Shown one piece after another: positions 14,569 to 22,075 of a stretch of DNA of 22,112 bases. Within the stretch, counting starts at the first letter, position 1; every line of letters starts with the position of its first letter. The DNA is from Candidatus Bathyarchaeota archaeon. GTDB taxonomy: Archaea > Thermoproteota > Bathyarchaeia > 40CM-2-53-6. The stretch spans positions 20,685-42,796 of the forward strand of contig VBBB01000138.1 in assembly GCA_005882955.1 (NCBI GenBank), written 5' to 3'. Under the pieces are notes generated by a model. The model saw nothing but the letters and a program-made list of their open reading frames with translations. It ran no database searches and was not told the DNA's origin. Both the position numbers and the translations under genes were made by a program.

Positions 14569-15291
14569 TTGCTAGTCGCGATCTTCGCCCTCTGGGAGTC
14601 GGTCTCCCTCTCCGGCTTTGTGTCAAGCACCCAGCTCCCAGCACTGCACGACGTTTTCCTAGCTCTCATTCAACTCGCGGGAACGCCATTCTTCTTGGCG
14701 CACGTCGGCCAAAGTTTTGCCAATGTTACGACGGGAGTCTCGTTGGCGCTAGTTTTGGTATTCCCCCTAGCTCTACTTGTGGGAATGCGGAGTCAACTTG
14801 ACCAAGCGATCACACCGATCATTATGCTCGTGGGTGCTCTGCCTGATTTAGCGATTCTAACGCTCTTGGTTACCGTAATCGGCCGAGGAAATGTTGCCGC
14901 CGTTGCAATCTCCGCTTTCAGTGCCTTTTTCCCGGTTTATTTTACGATCCGACAAGGGGTGAAAGAAATACCTGGCGATTACTTCCACGTCGCTTCGGTA
15001 TTCAAAGCCGGAAGAGTTCAGACTTTCACGAAAATGATCCTTCCATCAATCTTTCCCAACCTTGTCACGGGCCTCCGCTTATCTTTTGAATTCAGCTGGA
15101 ACGTATTACTTGCAGTCGAGGTCATTGCAAGTGTGGCTGGAATTGGGACCTTCATTTCTTCCAGCCTAGGAAGTTCAGCCCATTCGTTGACCTATGGTCT
15201 AGCCGCAATAATGACGGTTGGTCTCATCACGATTGCAATAGACAGAGCCTTCTTTGAGAAGTTTGAAAATCGCATCAAGAGGTGGCGGTGA
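14569..15291 (+). CDS. ABC transporter permease, SsuC/TauC/NrtB type
   Basis: This is the membrane subunit of an uptake ABC transporter of the nitrate/sulfonate/taurine type; homologues import anions, pyrimidine precursors and similar solutes. The 240 residues carry about six hydrophobic segments. The cytoplasmic coupling loop GDYFHVASVFKAGRVQTFTKMILPSIFPNLVTGLRL resembles the EAA loop of this family, although the EAA residues themselves are changed. The first canonical start is TTG 14569, which cuts into the first helix. The open frame upstream adds VREKRVRKFRPPAWAV, giving a complete helix with a basic inside flank, but contains no ATG, GTG or TTG; CTG codons occur at 14485 and 14494. The ATPase gene follows after three bases. 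No substrate-binding protein gene is adjacent. Confidence 0.85.
   Translation: MLVAIFALWESVSLSGFVSSTQLPALHDVFLALIQLAGTPFFLAHVGQSFANVTTGVSLALVLVFPLALLVGMRSQLDQAITPIIMLVGALPDLAILTLLVTVIGRGNVAAVAISAFSAFFPVYFTIRQGVKEIPGDYFHVASVFKAGRVQTFTKMILPSIFPNLVTGLRLSFEFSWNVLLAVEVIASVAGIGTFISSSLGSSAHSLTYGLAAIMTVGLITIAIDRAFFEKFENRIKRWR
15279..15285 (+). promoter_or_regulatory. Shine-Dalgarno GAGGTGG for the ABC ATPase gene
   Basis: GAGGTGG lies inside the last permease codons, nine bases before TTG 15295. This placement suits internal translation initiation in an operon and supports the TTG as the start. Confidence 0.55.
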
Positions 15292-15294
15292 GGC

Positions 15295-16113
15295 TTGCAC
15301 GTAGAGCTGTCGAACGTAACTAAGGTCTACGAGGACCCACCTCAAATCGTAACCGCGCTGAAAGACATTTCATTTCACGTCAAAGAGGGAGAATTTCTTT
15401 GCATCGTGGGACCGAGCGGATGCGGCAAATCGACGCTCTTGAGGATGATCGCCGGGCTCGATCATCCCTCCTCCGGCCAGATTCGCTTTAGAGGTGATCT
15501 CCTTACGGCTCCTCACTCGAAGATCAGCATGGTCTTTCAGACCTTTGCCCTGCTTCCGTGGAGAACGGTAATTCAGAATGTAGAATTTGGTCTAGAGGTC
15601 CAAGGGTGCCCGAAAAAAGAGAGAGCAGAGGTTGCGATGGATCTATTGGATATGGTAGGGTTAAAGGGTTCAGAGAACCTCTTTCCAAAACAACTCTCAG
15701 GGGGGATGAAACAACGAGTGGGTATCGCTCGAGCACTCGCAATAGATCCAGAGGTAGTTTTGATGGATGAGGCGTTTAGTGCTATCGACGAGTTTACTGC
15801 AGAATCTTTGAGGGCTGAGGTTGCTGAGATTCACAATGAGACTCGGAAGACGTTCCTTCTGGTAACTCATAACCTTCCCGAGGCTATTGAGTTGGCTGAC
15901 CGCATCCTCGTCCTTTCAGCCCGCCCGGCCACTGTCAAGAGCATTGTGGGGATAGAAATGGAACGCCCGAGAATTCAGACAGACTCAGAGTTTGTGAGTA
16001 TTCATCGTGACATTTTCGCGTTGCTCCAGGCGGAGCTTGAAAACAGCATTATGCGTCACAGGCTCAGCGGACTAAAGGAGTTCAAGAGACTGCCAGACAT
16101 GGAGGATCGCTGA
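15295..16113 (+). CDS. ABC transporter ATPase, SsuB/TauB/NrtD type
   Basis: The nucleotide-binding subunit that powers the adjacent permease. All motifs are present: Walker A GPSGCGKST (39-47), Q-loop MVFQTFALLPWRT with Gln82, signature LSGGMKQ (134-140) followed by RVGIARAL, Walker B VVLMDE (154-159), D-loop SAID and switch His192 in LVTHNLPEAIELADR. The FALLPWRTVIQNVEFGLE stretch is typical of the nitrate/sulfonate/taurine group. At 272 residues it is the usual length, with a modest C-terminal extension (FALLQAELENSIMRHRLSGLKEF) of no known domain. The TTG start is supported by GAGGTGG nine bases upstream and by a three-base gap to the permease stop. The next gene follows after six bases. 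Confidence 0.95.
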   Translation: MHVELSNVTKVYEDPPQIVTALKDISFHVKEGEFLCIVGPSGCGKSTLLRMIAGLDHPSSGQIRFRGDLLTAPHSKISMVFQTFALLPWRTVIQNVEFGLEVQGCPKKERAEVAMDLLDMVGLKGSENLFPKQLSGGMKQRVGIARALAIDPEVVLMDEAFSAIDEFTAESLRAEVAEIHNETRKTFLLVTHNLPEAIELADRILVLSARPATVKSIVGIEMERPRIQTDSEFVSIHRDIFALLQAELENSIMRHRLSGLKEFKRLPDMEDR

Positions 16114-16119
16114 GATCGA

Positions 16120-16692
16120 ATGAAATTCGATCTAGTTGTTGTGGGGGCGTTTCTCTTAATTGCTGGACTCACGGCCTACTCCATGATTCCGAATTTTCAC
16201 ACTGTTCCGCTTCGGTCGGCCCAGATGGTTGTCAATCCTAAGCCAATCCCAGTCAGCTCAGCCTCTCTAACCGAGACCCCCGAAAACGTCAGTCTTTTTC
16301 CAGGAAGAGAAAACGAACTGCGCGTTAATCTGACTGTGTCGACTCAATCAGGAGCACTCTCTTCGATCCAGTTCAAGTTCTTTCCGGAAGGGGCGTTCCA
16401 AAGCTGTATGCTTGATGCGCAACCGAGGGGGTGCCTCATCAACCAGACTGTTTCAAACTCTAGCATTCTTATCCCCTTGAACGCCTCGACGACTTACTAT
16501 TTCGGTTTTGACAATAGGGGTTCCAGCAGTTCAAAACAAGTGCTGATGTCGGCGACTCTGCTTGCCAGTTCGGTAACCACAACAGTGGCGAGGGATGGAG
16601 GAATGAATTTTGCCGGATTAGGGATGAGCTTGATTGGGCTCTTGGTCACCCTTTACGGCGTCTTTGCCAAGACCGTCATTCCGTGGGAGTGA
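16120..16692 (+). CDS. Two-TM membrane protein with glycosylatable ectodomain, ABC operon partner
   Basis: I do not recognise a named family. The 190-residue product has an N-terminal membrane helix (VVVGAFLLIAGLTAYSMI, 6-23), an outer domain of about 140 residues, and a second helix near the C-terminus (FAGLGMSLIGLLVTLYGVF, about 164-182). The outer part has several N-glycosylation sequons (NVS, NLT, NQT, NSS, NAST) and a Cys pair about ten residues apart (CMLDAQPRGC). A segment TTYYFGFDNRGSSSSKQV resembles small beta-sandwich GOLD-like domains. The ATG lies six bases after the ATPase stop, with GGAGG about 15 bases upstream, so it is the third gene of the transporter operon. It may replace a binding protein, stabilise the permease or be unrelated. 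Its 3' end overlaps the convergent protease gene by 75 bases. Confidence 0.75.
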   Translation: MKFDLVVVGAFLLIAGLTAYSMIPNFHTVPLRSAQMVVNPKPIPVSSASLTETPENVSLFPGRENELRVNLTVSTQSGALSSIQFKFFPEGAFQSCMLDAQPRGCLINQTVSNSSILIPLNASTTYYFGFDNRGSSSSKQVLMSATLLASSVTTTVARDGGMNFAGLGMSLIGLLVTLYGVFAKTVIPWE

Positions 16693-18372
16693 TTGGGAAC
16701 TCTCGCTGACGGCCGGTGAGCTGGGCGGTCCGAGAGGCGCAGAAGACATGGTAGGTTGAGTCTTGTTCTTGATTCGTCTGCGATTCAGCGTTATTCCCGT
16801 GGCAACTACTGCTAGGAGAATCGCGGCTGTTGCGGCCGTCGCGAATGATGGTTCTACGGTTACTCGATAAGTTGCGGTAATGACAGTATCCGTAACGACG
16901 GAAACCCAACGCGGATTAGCCGTACTCCCGTCATTCCATGCTGCGAATGAGTTCGTCAATCCCACTTGGACTGTCGTGGAGCCTAAAGTGAGGGGTATCT
17001 GGGATTGGATGTAGACCTCATGAGGCCCGTAGTGTACAGGTAGCCGTAATTCGTTGGACCTGTCTGAGGTCAGGTTCGCACCGTCAATTGAGATGAGCAT
17101 TCCCGGGGCGGGAGTGTTAACCTGAAGAAGTAAGAGGGGAGAGCTGGTCCTGTCGACGATTATCGTGTAAGCGGTCGAGTTCGTGGCGGTCACAATGATC
17201 TTGACGAAGTTAGTAGGGTCTGAGAAGGTGTTGTTGCTAACGCATGGGGAGGAACAGGGTCCAAACGGGGCATCACTTAGGTCTCCGCCTGGGTGTGCGT
17301 CGATGAGTCTCAGATTCCCATGTCCTCCTGCGATGCTCTCGTTCACCTTGTAGATTAGGAGACCTGCTCCTGGATAATCCGATGGGAATGGGAGATATTG
17401 GTCATACGTTCCGAGTCTTGCTCTCATCTCTACGAGGTAATATGACAAGGATCCGTCGGAGTTCACGCTGATCGGGATCTTAACCGCGCGGGTACCCGAC
17501 GTGGGAAGTTCTAGATTGTGGACGGATATTGTTGTCAAGTTCCCAGGGTAGACTGTTCGTATGCTTGAGTTGGAGATCCATCCCAGCTTGATCTTTGACC
17601 ATGATGAGTGTTGTGATGGGTACGTTCCGGGCGATGGTTGGAGTGGATTCGCATTGTTTGGGTTCCATTCTCCGAGCGCCATGATTTCCCAATAGCCGAC
17701 AAAGTTGTTAACGGGGTCTATTTGCTGGGTCAGGTCGTATAGATCTGGGAGACCCTGAAGATGGCCTGCTTCGTGGGCGTAGACCCCCACTGGGTCGGAC
17801 TCTGAGACTACCGAGGTTGAGATCTGGAAGGAGTCTAAAGGAGAGGGATTGAAAACGTACCCGGGAATTGTAAATGAGTGAATATCGGTAGACGCATGTG
17901 GCGGCATCGCCTCATCGTTCCCGGCATGGACTATTATCGCGTACTTGTAATCATGAAAGTTCACTCCGGCTTTGTATGCAGCCTGAAGTGAGTCTGTGAC
18001 TAATTGATTGTCAACCGATGCTGTGTTGGCGCTGTAGTATTCCATAGTCTGCTGCAGCGAATACCATGGGGAGGTTGCTGAGGGACTGAGCGTCGTCGCA
18101 AACGAGACGGTCCCGTACGAGTCCTCAGCGTAATAGTTGTTCATAGTAGAAAGCGTCCCAGCTATCCCAGTTGGAGAAGTGCTGTTGGTCTTGTCGGAAA
18201 ACCCTACGAGCACTACGAGAGTGGACTGAGTGCCGCTCACCGGAGTGAAAGGAAGTTCGGAATTCCTAGCAGTCAATGGAGCCGGATTATAGAGTTGAAT
18301 GGGTCCCATTTGGCATATGAGAAGGGCAGTTATTAGTGCTGGAGCGATTAGAAGGCTGACCCGGAAAGGCAT
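16618..18372 (-). CDS. Secreted membrane-anchored M6-like zinc metalloprotease
   Basis: This is a probable extracellular protease of the M6 (immune inhibitor A-like) type. It begins with a signal peptide or anchor (RVSLLIAPALITALLICQM, 4-22). The prodomain-free catalytic part shows TLVVLVGFSD, NNYYAEDSYGTVSF, YAIIVHAGNDE and the zinc motif HEAGHLQGLPD (His200, Glu201, His204, Asp210), then YWEIMALGEWN with a Met-turn-like Met231. A beta-rich region of about 270 residues follows. A C-terminal helix (about 510-531, ILLAVVATGITL) followed by NRRRIKNK and a Pro/Ser-rich tail places the C-terminus inside, so the protease is likely cell-surface tethered. At 584 residues it is complete. The start is ATG 18372; no strong ribosome site is seen. 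Peptides it releases could feed the catabolic genes of the window; that is inference. Confidence 0.88.
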   Translation of the reverse strand: MPFRVSLLIAPALITALLICQMGPIQLYNPAPLTARNSELPFTPVSGTQSTLVVLVGFSDKTNSTSPTGIAGTLSTMNNYYAEDSYGTVSFATTLSPSATSPWYSLQQTMEYYSANTASVDNQLVTDSLQAAYKAGVNFHDYKYAIIVHAGNDEAMPPHASTDIHSFTIPGYVFNPSPLDSFQISTSVVSESDPVGVYAHEAGHLQGLPDLYDLTQQIDPVNNFVGYWEIMALGEWNPNNANPLQPSPGTYPSQHSSWSKIKLGWISNSSIRTVYPGNLTTISVHNLELPTSGTRAVKIPISVNSDGSLSYYLVEMRARLGTYDQYLPFPSDYPGAGLLIYKVNESIAGGHGNLRLIDAHPGGDLSDAPFGPCSSPCVSNNTFSDPTNFVKIIVTATNSTAYTIIVDRTSSPLLLLQVNTPAPGMLISIDGANLTSDRSNELRLPVHYGPHEVYIQSQIPLTLGSTTVQVGLTNSFAAWNDGSTANPRWVSVVTDTVITATYRVTVEPSFATAATAAILLAVVATGITLNRRRIKNKTQPTMSSAPLGPPSSPAVSESSQSLPRNDGLGKDAVKGDQEPNQAHP

Positions 18373-18556
18373 CTACCGTCCTGGAGGGATTTCCGCTTCT
18401 TGCTTCCTCTTGGACCGCAAAAGCCGTCTGTAACTGGTTCAATTGGAGCGAAGTTCCATAGGCAATTGCAGATTCGCTTCTTCGACACTTCTCTCGACAT
18501 CAGTCAAGAGGACAATCGCTTGACAGCGTTGCATCAAGACTGCAGTCCGGCTAGCC

Positions 18557-18564
18557 TTAAATAT
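18557..18564 (+). promoter_or_regulatory. TATA-like box of the HMG-CoA synthase-like gene
   Basis: TTAAATAT within CCTTAAATATGG lies about 52 bases before ATG 18616. This predicts a transcript start near 18590 and a leader of about 25 bases. It supports the inner ATG over the long upstream extension of the frame from 18400. Confidence 0.45.
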
Positions 18565-18615
18565 GGTGACTCGCGAGAGTCGCCGTTCATACAAGATCGT
18601 TCTCGGGGATCACGG

Positions 18616-20199
18616 ATGAGTAATAGAGATGTAGGAGTTGTCGGCTATGGCGTGTACATTCCATGGGAACGGATCGAGACCGAGAAGATTGTAAGAGAAC
18701 GGGAGAGAAAGCGAGGCAAAGAGCTGGAAAGAGTCCTCGAGAAGGTTAGACACGGGCTTCTTCTCAGAGAGAAAGCTCTCGCGGGTCACACTGAGGATAC
18801 GATTACGATCGCCACGGAGGCGGCTGAGAACGCGGTTAGAATGGCGGGCATATCCCCGGATGAGATTGGAACCGTCACGGCAGGCTCCGAATCGAAACCG
18901 TATGCGGTTGGAACGATCGCACGTCACGTCGCCTCATTCATCGGAATGGGACAGAATGTCTTTGTCGCCGATCTTGAGGGAGCGTGCAATTCAGGCATGC
19001 AGGGAGTCGGCTTCATAGATTCAGAGATTCGTAGCGGTCGCATCAAGTACGGCCTGGCGATAGGTGCAGACGTCGCACAAGCAGAGAGAGGCGACCCTCT
19101 AGAATATTCTTGCGGGGCGGGTGCCGGAGCCTTTGTTCTTGGCCGGACGGATCTGATCGCAACAATCGAAGATATCGCGCCGTTTTCAAGTCTGTTTATG
19201 GACTTTTGGAGACGCGACCAGGCGGCAGTACCGTCGCATTTCGGCCGCACCACCGTAGAAGCCTACAAGTCGCATGTCATTGGTGCCATCGCCAATCTCT
19301 TCCGTAAGCATCCTGATCTTTCTCTATCAGAGTTCGATGCAATAACCTTCCATCAACCCTCTGGATACCTGCCCATGAAGACATGCGCAGCTCTGACCGA
19401 GGACAAGATTCCTTACGTGGAGGATGAATCGATCGCCGAAAGAATGAGGCTTTCCGAGCAGGATATCGAGAAGAAAGTCAAGCCTTGGCTTAAAGTGTTG
19501 GACACAGGCAACACTTATGCGGCTTCGACACTCATATCTCTAGCATCCGTTTTCGACAATTCCAAGCCCGGAGATCAGGTTCTAGCAGTCTCCTACGGCT
19601 CTGGAGCATATTCCAACGCAACTTGGTTCGAGGTTCAAGATGGTATAGAAGATAAGAGGGGGCGGACACCTACTGTGGAGGAATATGTCAAGAGGAAGAC
19701 GACGATAAAGATAGAAACCTACCAGGACCTGATCAGGGCTCGTCTGCATAGAATAAAGCAACGGCTTGAGATCCCTAGACTCGTGGGGGATGTAGAGCCG
19801 GTGAACGGCAAATCCTTCCCTCTCAGTCTATGCTATGGATGCGAACGGATCTACTTCCCTGCCAGAGAGAAGTGTCTTGATTCAGAATGCACGGGGAAGA
19901 TGGAGGTTAAGCGTTACCCTCTCATTGCTCGATTGAAGAGCGTATCCAAGCTACCTCTCAAGAAGAGATTCACGTCGAACTTCGAGCTACTCGACCAGAA
20001 CAAAGTGTTGTTTGTAGACGCAAAGCTTCAGGACTTGAAACCCGGTGTCAAGCTTGAGGGCGTCCTGCGGAGACTCGACTACGAGGGAAAGGATGGCCTA
20101 ATCATGTACGGGATCGCATACCGGCCTGTCTTCCAAGAGACTCTGGCGCTGATCGCACGGCCAAAGCCTCTAGTAATCGCGCCCACGCAATACGCTTAG
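18616..20199 (+). CDS. HMG-CoA synthase-like thiolase-fold enzyme fused to DUF35 zinc-ribbon/OB domain
   Basis: The first 345 residues match archaeal 3-hydroxy-3-methylglutaryl-CoA synthase. They have GVVGYGVYIPWERI at the start, SESKPYAVGTIA with Glu92, DLEGACNSGMQG with nucleophile Cys124, FHQPSGYLPMKT with His246, GNTYAAST and SYGSGAYSNA. The active-site Glu-Cys-His set is kept. After a linker (about 345-400) comes a DUF35 domain: a zinc ribbon CYGCERIYFPAREKCLDSEC (406-425, spacing C-x2-C-x10-C-x4-C) and an OB-like part ending near residue 505. In many archaea, DUF35 is a separate protein that bridges HMG-CoA synthase and thiolase; here it is fused, 527 residues in all. The start is ATG 18616; the frame is open from 18400 but the extra part has no family sequence. 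An acyl-CoA dehydrogenase follows. Mevalonate synthesis or acyl-CoA metabolism are both possible. Confidence 0.87.
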   Translation: MSNRDVGVVGYGVYIPWERIETEKIVRERERKRGKELERVLEKVRHGLLLREKALAGHTEDTITIATEAAENAVRMAGISPDEIGTVTAGSESKPYAVGTIARHVASFIGMGQNVFVADLEGACNSGMQGVGFIDSEIRSGRIKYGLAIGADVAQAERGDPLEYSCGAGAGAFVLGRTDLIATIEDIAPFSSLFMDFWRRDQAAVPSHFGRTTVEAYKSHVIGAIANLFRKHPDLSLSEFDAITFHQPSGYLPMKTCAALTEDKIPYVEDESIAERMRLSEQDIEKKVKPWLKVLDTGNTYAASTLISLASVFDNSKPGDQVLAVSYGSGAYSNATWFEVQDGIEDKRGRTPTVEEYVKRKTTIKIETYQDLIRARLHRIKQRLEIPRLVGDVEPVNGKSFPLSLCYGCERIYFPAREKCLDSECTGKMEVKRYPLIARLKSVSKLPLKKRFTSNFELLDQNKVLFVDAKLQDLKPGVKLEGVLRRLDYEGKDGLIMYGIAYRPVFQETLALIARPKPLVIAPTQYA

Positions 20200-20259
20200 C
20201 AGGTTTTGAGGCAATAGGGTCGCCACTATTAGTCTCAGCCAGACCTCCGGTCGCGTAGC

Positions 20260-21420
20260 ATGGACCTTTTCGAATCAAATCCTGAAGCCAAATTCAGAAA
20301 GAAAGTTCAGCGCTTCACAAAGGAGCATGTTGCTCCCGTAGCTGAGAAAGTCGAAGAGGGATGGTTTCCCCGGGATATACTTCGGAAACTGGGAGAGCAA
20401 CAGCTTCTCGGTGTTGCCTTTTCGAAGAGTGATGGAGGCCATGGACTAGGGTGGAGCTTTGAAGTTATTGTTGCTGAGGAGATCTCAGCCGTAAGCGCCG
20501 CTACGGAAATGGCCCGCTTGGCTTCAGGGGCATTGTACGCTGCGCCACTCGCCTACTTTGCAAGTAGGCCGCAGAAACAGAGGTTTCTCAGTCCTGTGCT
20601 CGCGGGGGAGAAGGTTGGGGCGCTGGCCCTGACCGAGCCGGGAGCAGGGTCAGACGCGGCCTCTATCAAGACGCACGCAGAACATCGAGGGCAGGATTTC
20701 GTTCTCAACGGTGAGAAGCGTTTCATCACAAATGGTGGAGTTGCTGATTTCCTCTTCGTATTCGCAGTAACTGAGCCTAGGAAGCCTGCCAAGTCTGGAG
20801 TTAGCGCCCTCATTGTTCCGAGGGAATCGGAAGGAGTGCAGGTGGTGAAGACGTATAGTCTCCTTGGGATGCGCGGCGCAAACGTCGTCCACCTCAGATT
20901 TCGCAACGTAAGAGTTCCTGAAGAAAATGTGGTTGGGGGGCTTCACCGAGGATTCCCGATACTGCTTGATGAGCTTGATCGGGAACGCCCCGCGGTCGCA
21001 GCGGGAGTGCTAGGGATCGCTCGCTCAGCATTTGAATCAGCCGTAGACTATTCGTCAAGGAGACGGCAGTTCGGCCGGCCAATCAAGGAGTTCGAAGGGG
21101 TTAGTTTCAAACTGTCGGACATGCTGGTCAAACTCGAAGCCGCTCGACTACTCATCCTCAAGGCCGCTCGTTTGCTGGATGAGGGAAAGCTTGCTCGGCT
21201 TGAGGGTGCCATAGCGAAGGTCTTCGCCACGGAATCTGCTTTCGAGATAACACATCAAGCTTTGCAGGTCCATGGAGGAATAGGGTACACTAAGGATCTG
21301 CCGATCGAACGGTATTTTCGTGATGCCAGATTCATGATGATTGGCGGGGGAACGAGCGAGATCATGCGGTTCCTGATTCAACGAGAGATCTACAGGGAGA
21401 GGAGCCGACGGTCGTCATGA
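20260..21420 (+). CDS. Acyl-CoA dehydrogenase, isovaleryl/long-chain type catalytic Glu
   Basis: This is a soluble FAD enzyme forming the 2,3-double bond of acyl-CoA. The 386 residues are complete, with LALTEPGAGSDAASIKT (122-138), KRFITNGGVADFLFVFA (153-169), YSSRRRQFGRPIKEFEG (264-280), QALQVHGGIGYTKDLPIERYFRDAR (333-357) and GGGTSEIMRFLIQREI. The position of the usual catalytic Glu (the Glu of YEGT) is Gly here (GGGT, 362-365). A Glu is found instead in LDRERPAVAAG (Glu242), where isovaleryl-CoA and long-chain acyl-CoA dehydrogenases carry theirs. The start is ATG 20260, 60 bases after the HMG-CoA synthase-like gene, so cotranscription is likely. No electron-transfer flavoprotein or other beta-oxidation gene is visible in the window. 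Together the pair would fit branched-chain or leucine-type acyl-CoA metabolism, by inference. Confidence 0.95.
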   Translation: MDLFESNPEAKFRKKVQRFTKEHVAPVAEKVEEGWFPRDILRKLGEQQLLGVAFSKSDGGHGLGWSFEVIVAEEISAVSAATEMARLASGALYAAPLAYFASRPQKQRFLSPVLAGEKVGALALTEPGAGSDAASIKTHAEHRGQDFVLNGEKRFITNGGVADFLFVFAVTEPRKPAKSGVSALIVPRESEGVQVVKTYSLLGMRGANVVHLRFRNVRVPEENVVGGLHRGFPILLDELDRERPAVAAGVLGIARSAFESAVDYSSRRRQFGRPIKEFEGVSFKLSDMLVKLEAARLLILKAARLLDEGKLARLEGAIAKVFATESAFEITHQALQVHGGIGYTKDLPIERYFRDARFMMIGGGTSEIMRFLIQREIYRERSRRSS

Positions 21421-21504
21421 TTGTTACTGGGAATTTTGCGGGCTAGTTACGGGAGGCTTTAGTCGATTTGGGGAAAGGGAGAATGCGAAGAAAGGCTCTA
21501 TTTT

Positions 21505-21696
21505 ATGTCCACAGTGGAGATCGAAAATTATCGGTGGAAGTGCGAGAATTTCCTGAAGGGCTATTGTCCGGGCAAAGATTGTGACATCTGCGCAAAGATG
21601 ACGAATAGATTGTTGTTGAAGGGTCTGGTGAAGATCACTCACGCGGATGAGATTCTTCAGCCTCAACAGGCTGCAGCTCCAAGCAACCCACCATAA
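21505..21696 (+). CDS. Small four-cysteine protein, probable zinc binding
   Basis: The 63-residue product is not a family I recognise. Four Cys (13, 21, 26, 29) are spaced C-x7-C-x4-C-x2-C in KCENFLKGYCPGKDCDICAK, suggesting a small zinc or metal site. The rest is basic helix (NRLLLKGLVK) and a Pro/Ala/Gln tail without structure. The ATG at 21505 is the only good start; a CTATTTTATG stretch directly overlaps it, which is too close for its own TATA box. The opposite-strand frame (21424-21756) is longer but has no recognisable motif and is taken as a shadow. It is 84 bases behind the acyl-CoA dehydrogenase. Confidence 0.5.
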   Translation: MSTVEIENYRWKCENFLKGYCPGKDCDICAKMTNRLLLKGLVKITHADEILQPQQAAAPSNPP

Positions 21697-21865
21697 GTTT
21701 TCTTTCCGTTTTTCAGAACCGCGCGATGAACGATAGAAGAATTGTGCATTTTCCATCCGGAGGTAGGTTTATACCGCCTGCGGGCCAATATAGCCTATGG
21801 ATTCCAGACAGAGTCCACACGGATATCCACAGCATTCTCATGCCGGCCCGGGGGACGCCTAACAA

Positions 21866-22075
21866 ATGGTCGACTTTCACTATTTCATTTTCATCATCAA
21901 CGCTGACGCCGCGGTTTTCGGAGTCATCGTCTTTCTCATGAGCTACATCGCGTTAAGGCTTGTCTACAGAATGTGGCGGCACAGCCTGCGCTGCCCGCAC
22001 TGTGGCGAAGTCTACGCGACCAAGCATATCGCGCATATTCCGGAGAAAACGCTGCCCAACACACTTTGGACCTGA
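21866..22075 (+). CDS. Small membrane protein with C-terminal zinc-ribbon-like motif
   Basis: The 69-residue product has one long hydrophobic helix (about 14-34, AVFGVIVFLMSYIALRLVY), a basic stretch (RMWRHSLR), and a short C-terminal domain RCPHCGEVYATKHIAHIP. Cys43, Cys46, His54 and His57 could bind zinc (C-x2-C-x7-H-x2-H). The ATG at 21866 is fixed from above by an in-frame TAA two codons earlier. A TTTATA element at 21768-21773 could be a distant promoter. The family is unknown; the arrangement resembles small membrane-linked zinc-ribbon proteins. Confidence 0.5.
   Translation: MVDFHYFIFIINADAAVFGVIVFLMSYIALRLVYRMWRHSLRCPHCGEVYATKHIAHIPEKTLPNTLWT

Noticed and set aside
21424..21756. 110-residue minus-strand frame over the small Cys protein
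   Set aside because: No recognisable motif and no promoter; the plus-strand frame has an ordered Cys pattern.
21726..21941. 71-residue plus-strand frame overlapping the last gene
   Set aside because: The Ser/Thr-rich end arises from reading the membrane-protein codons out of frame; no motif is seen.
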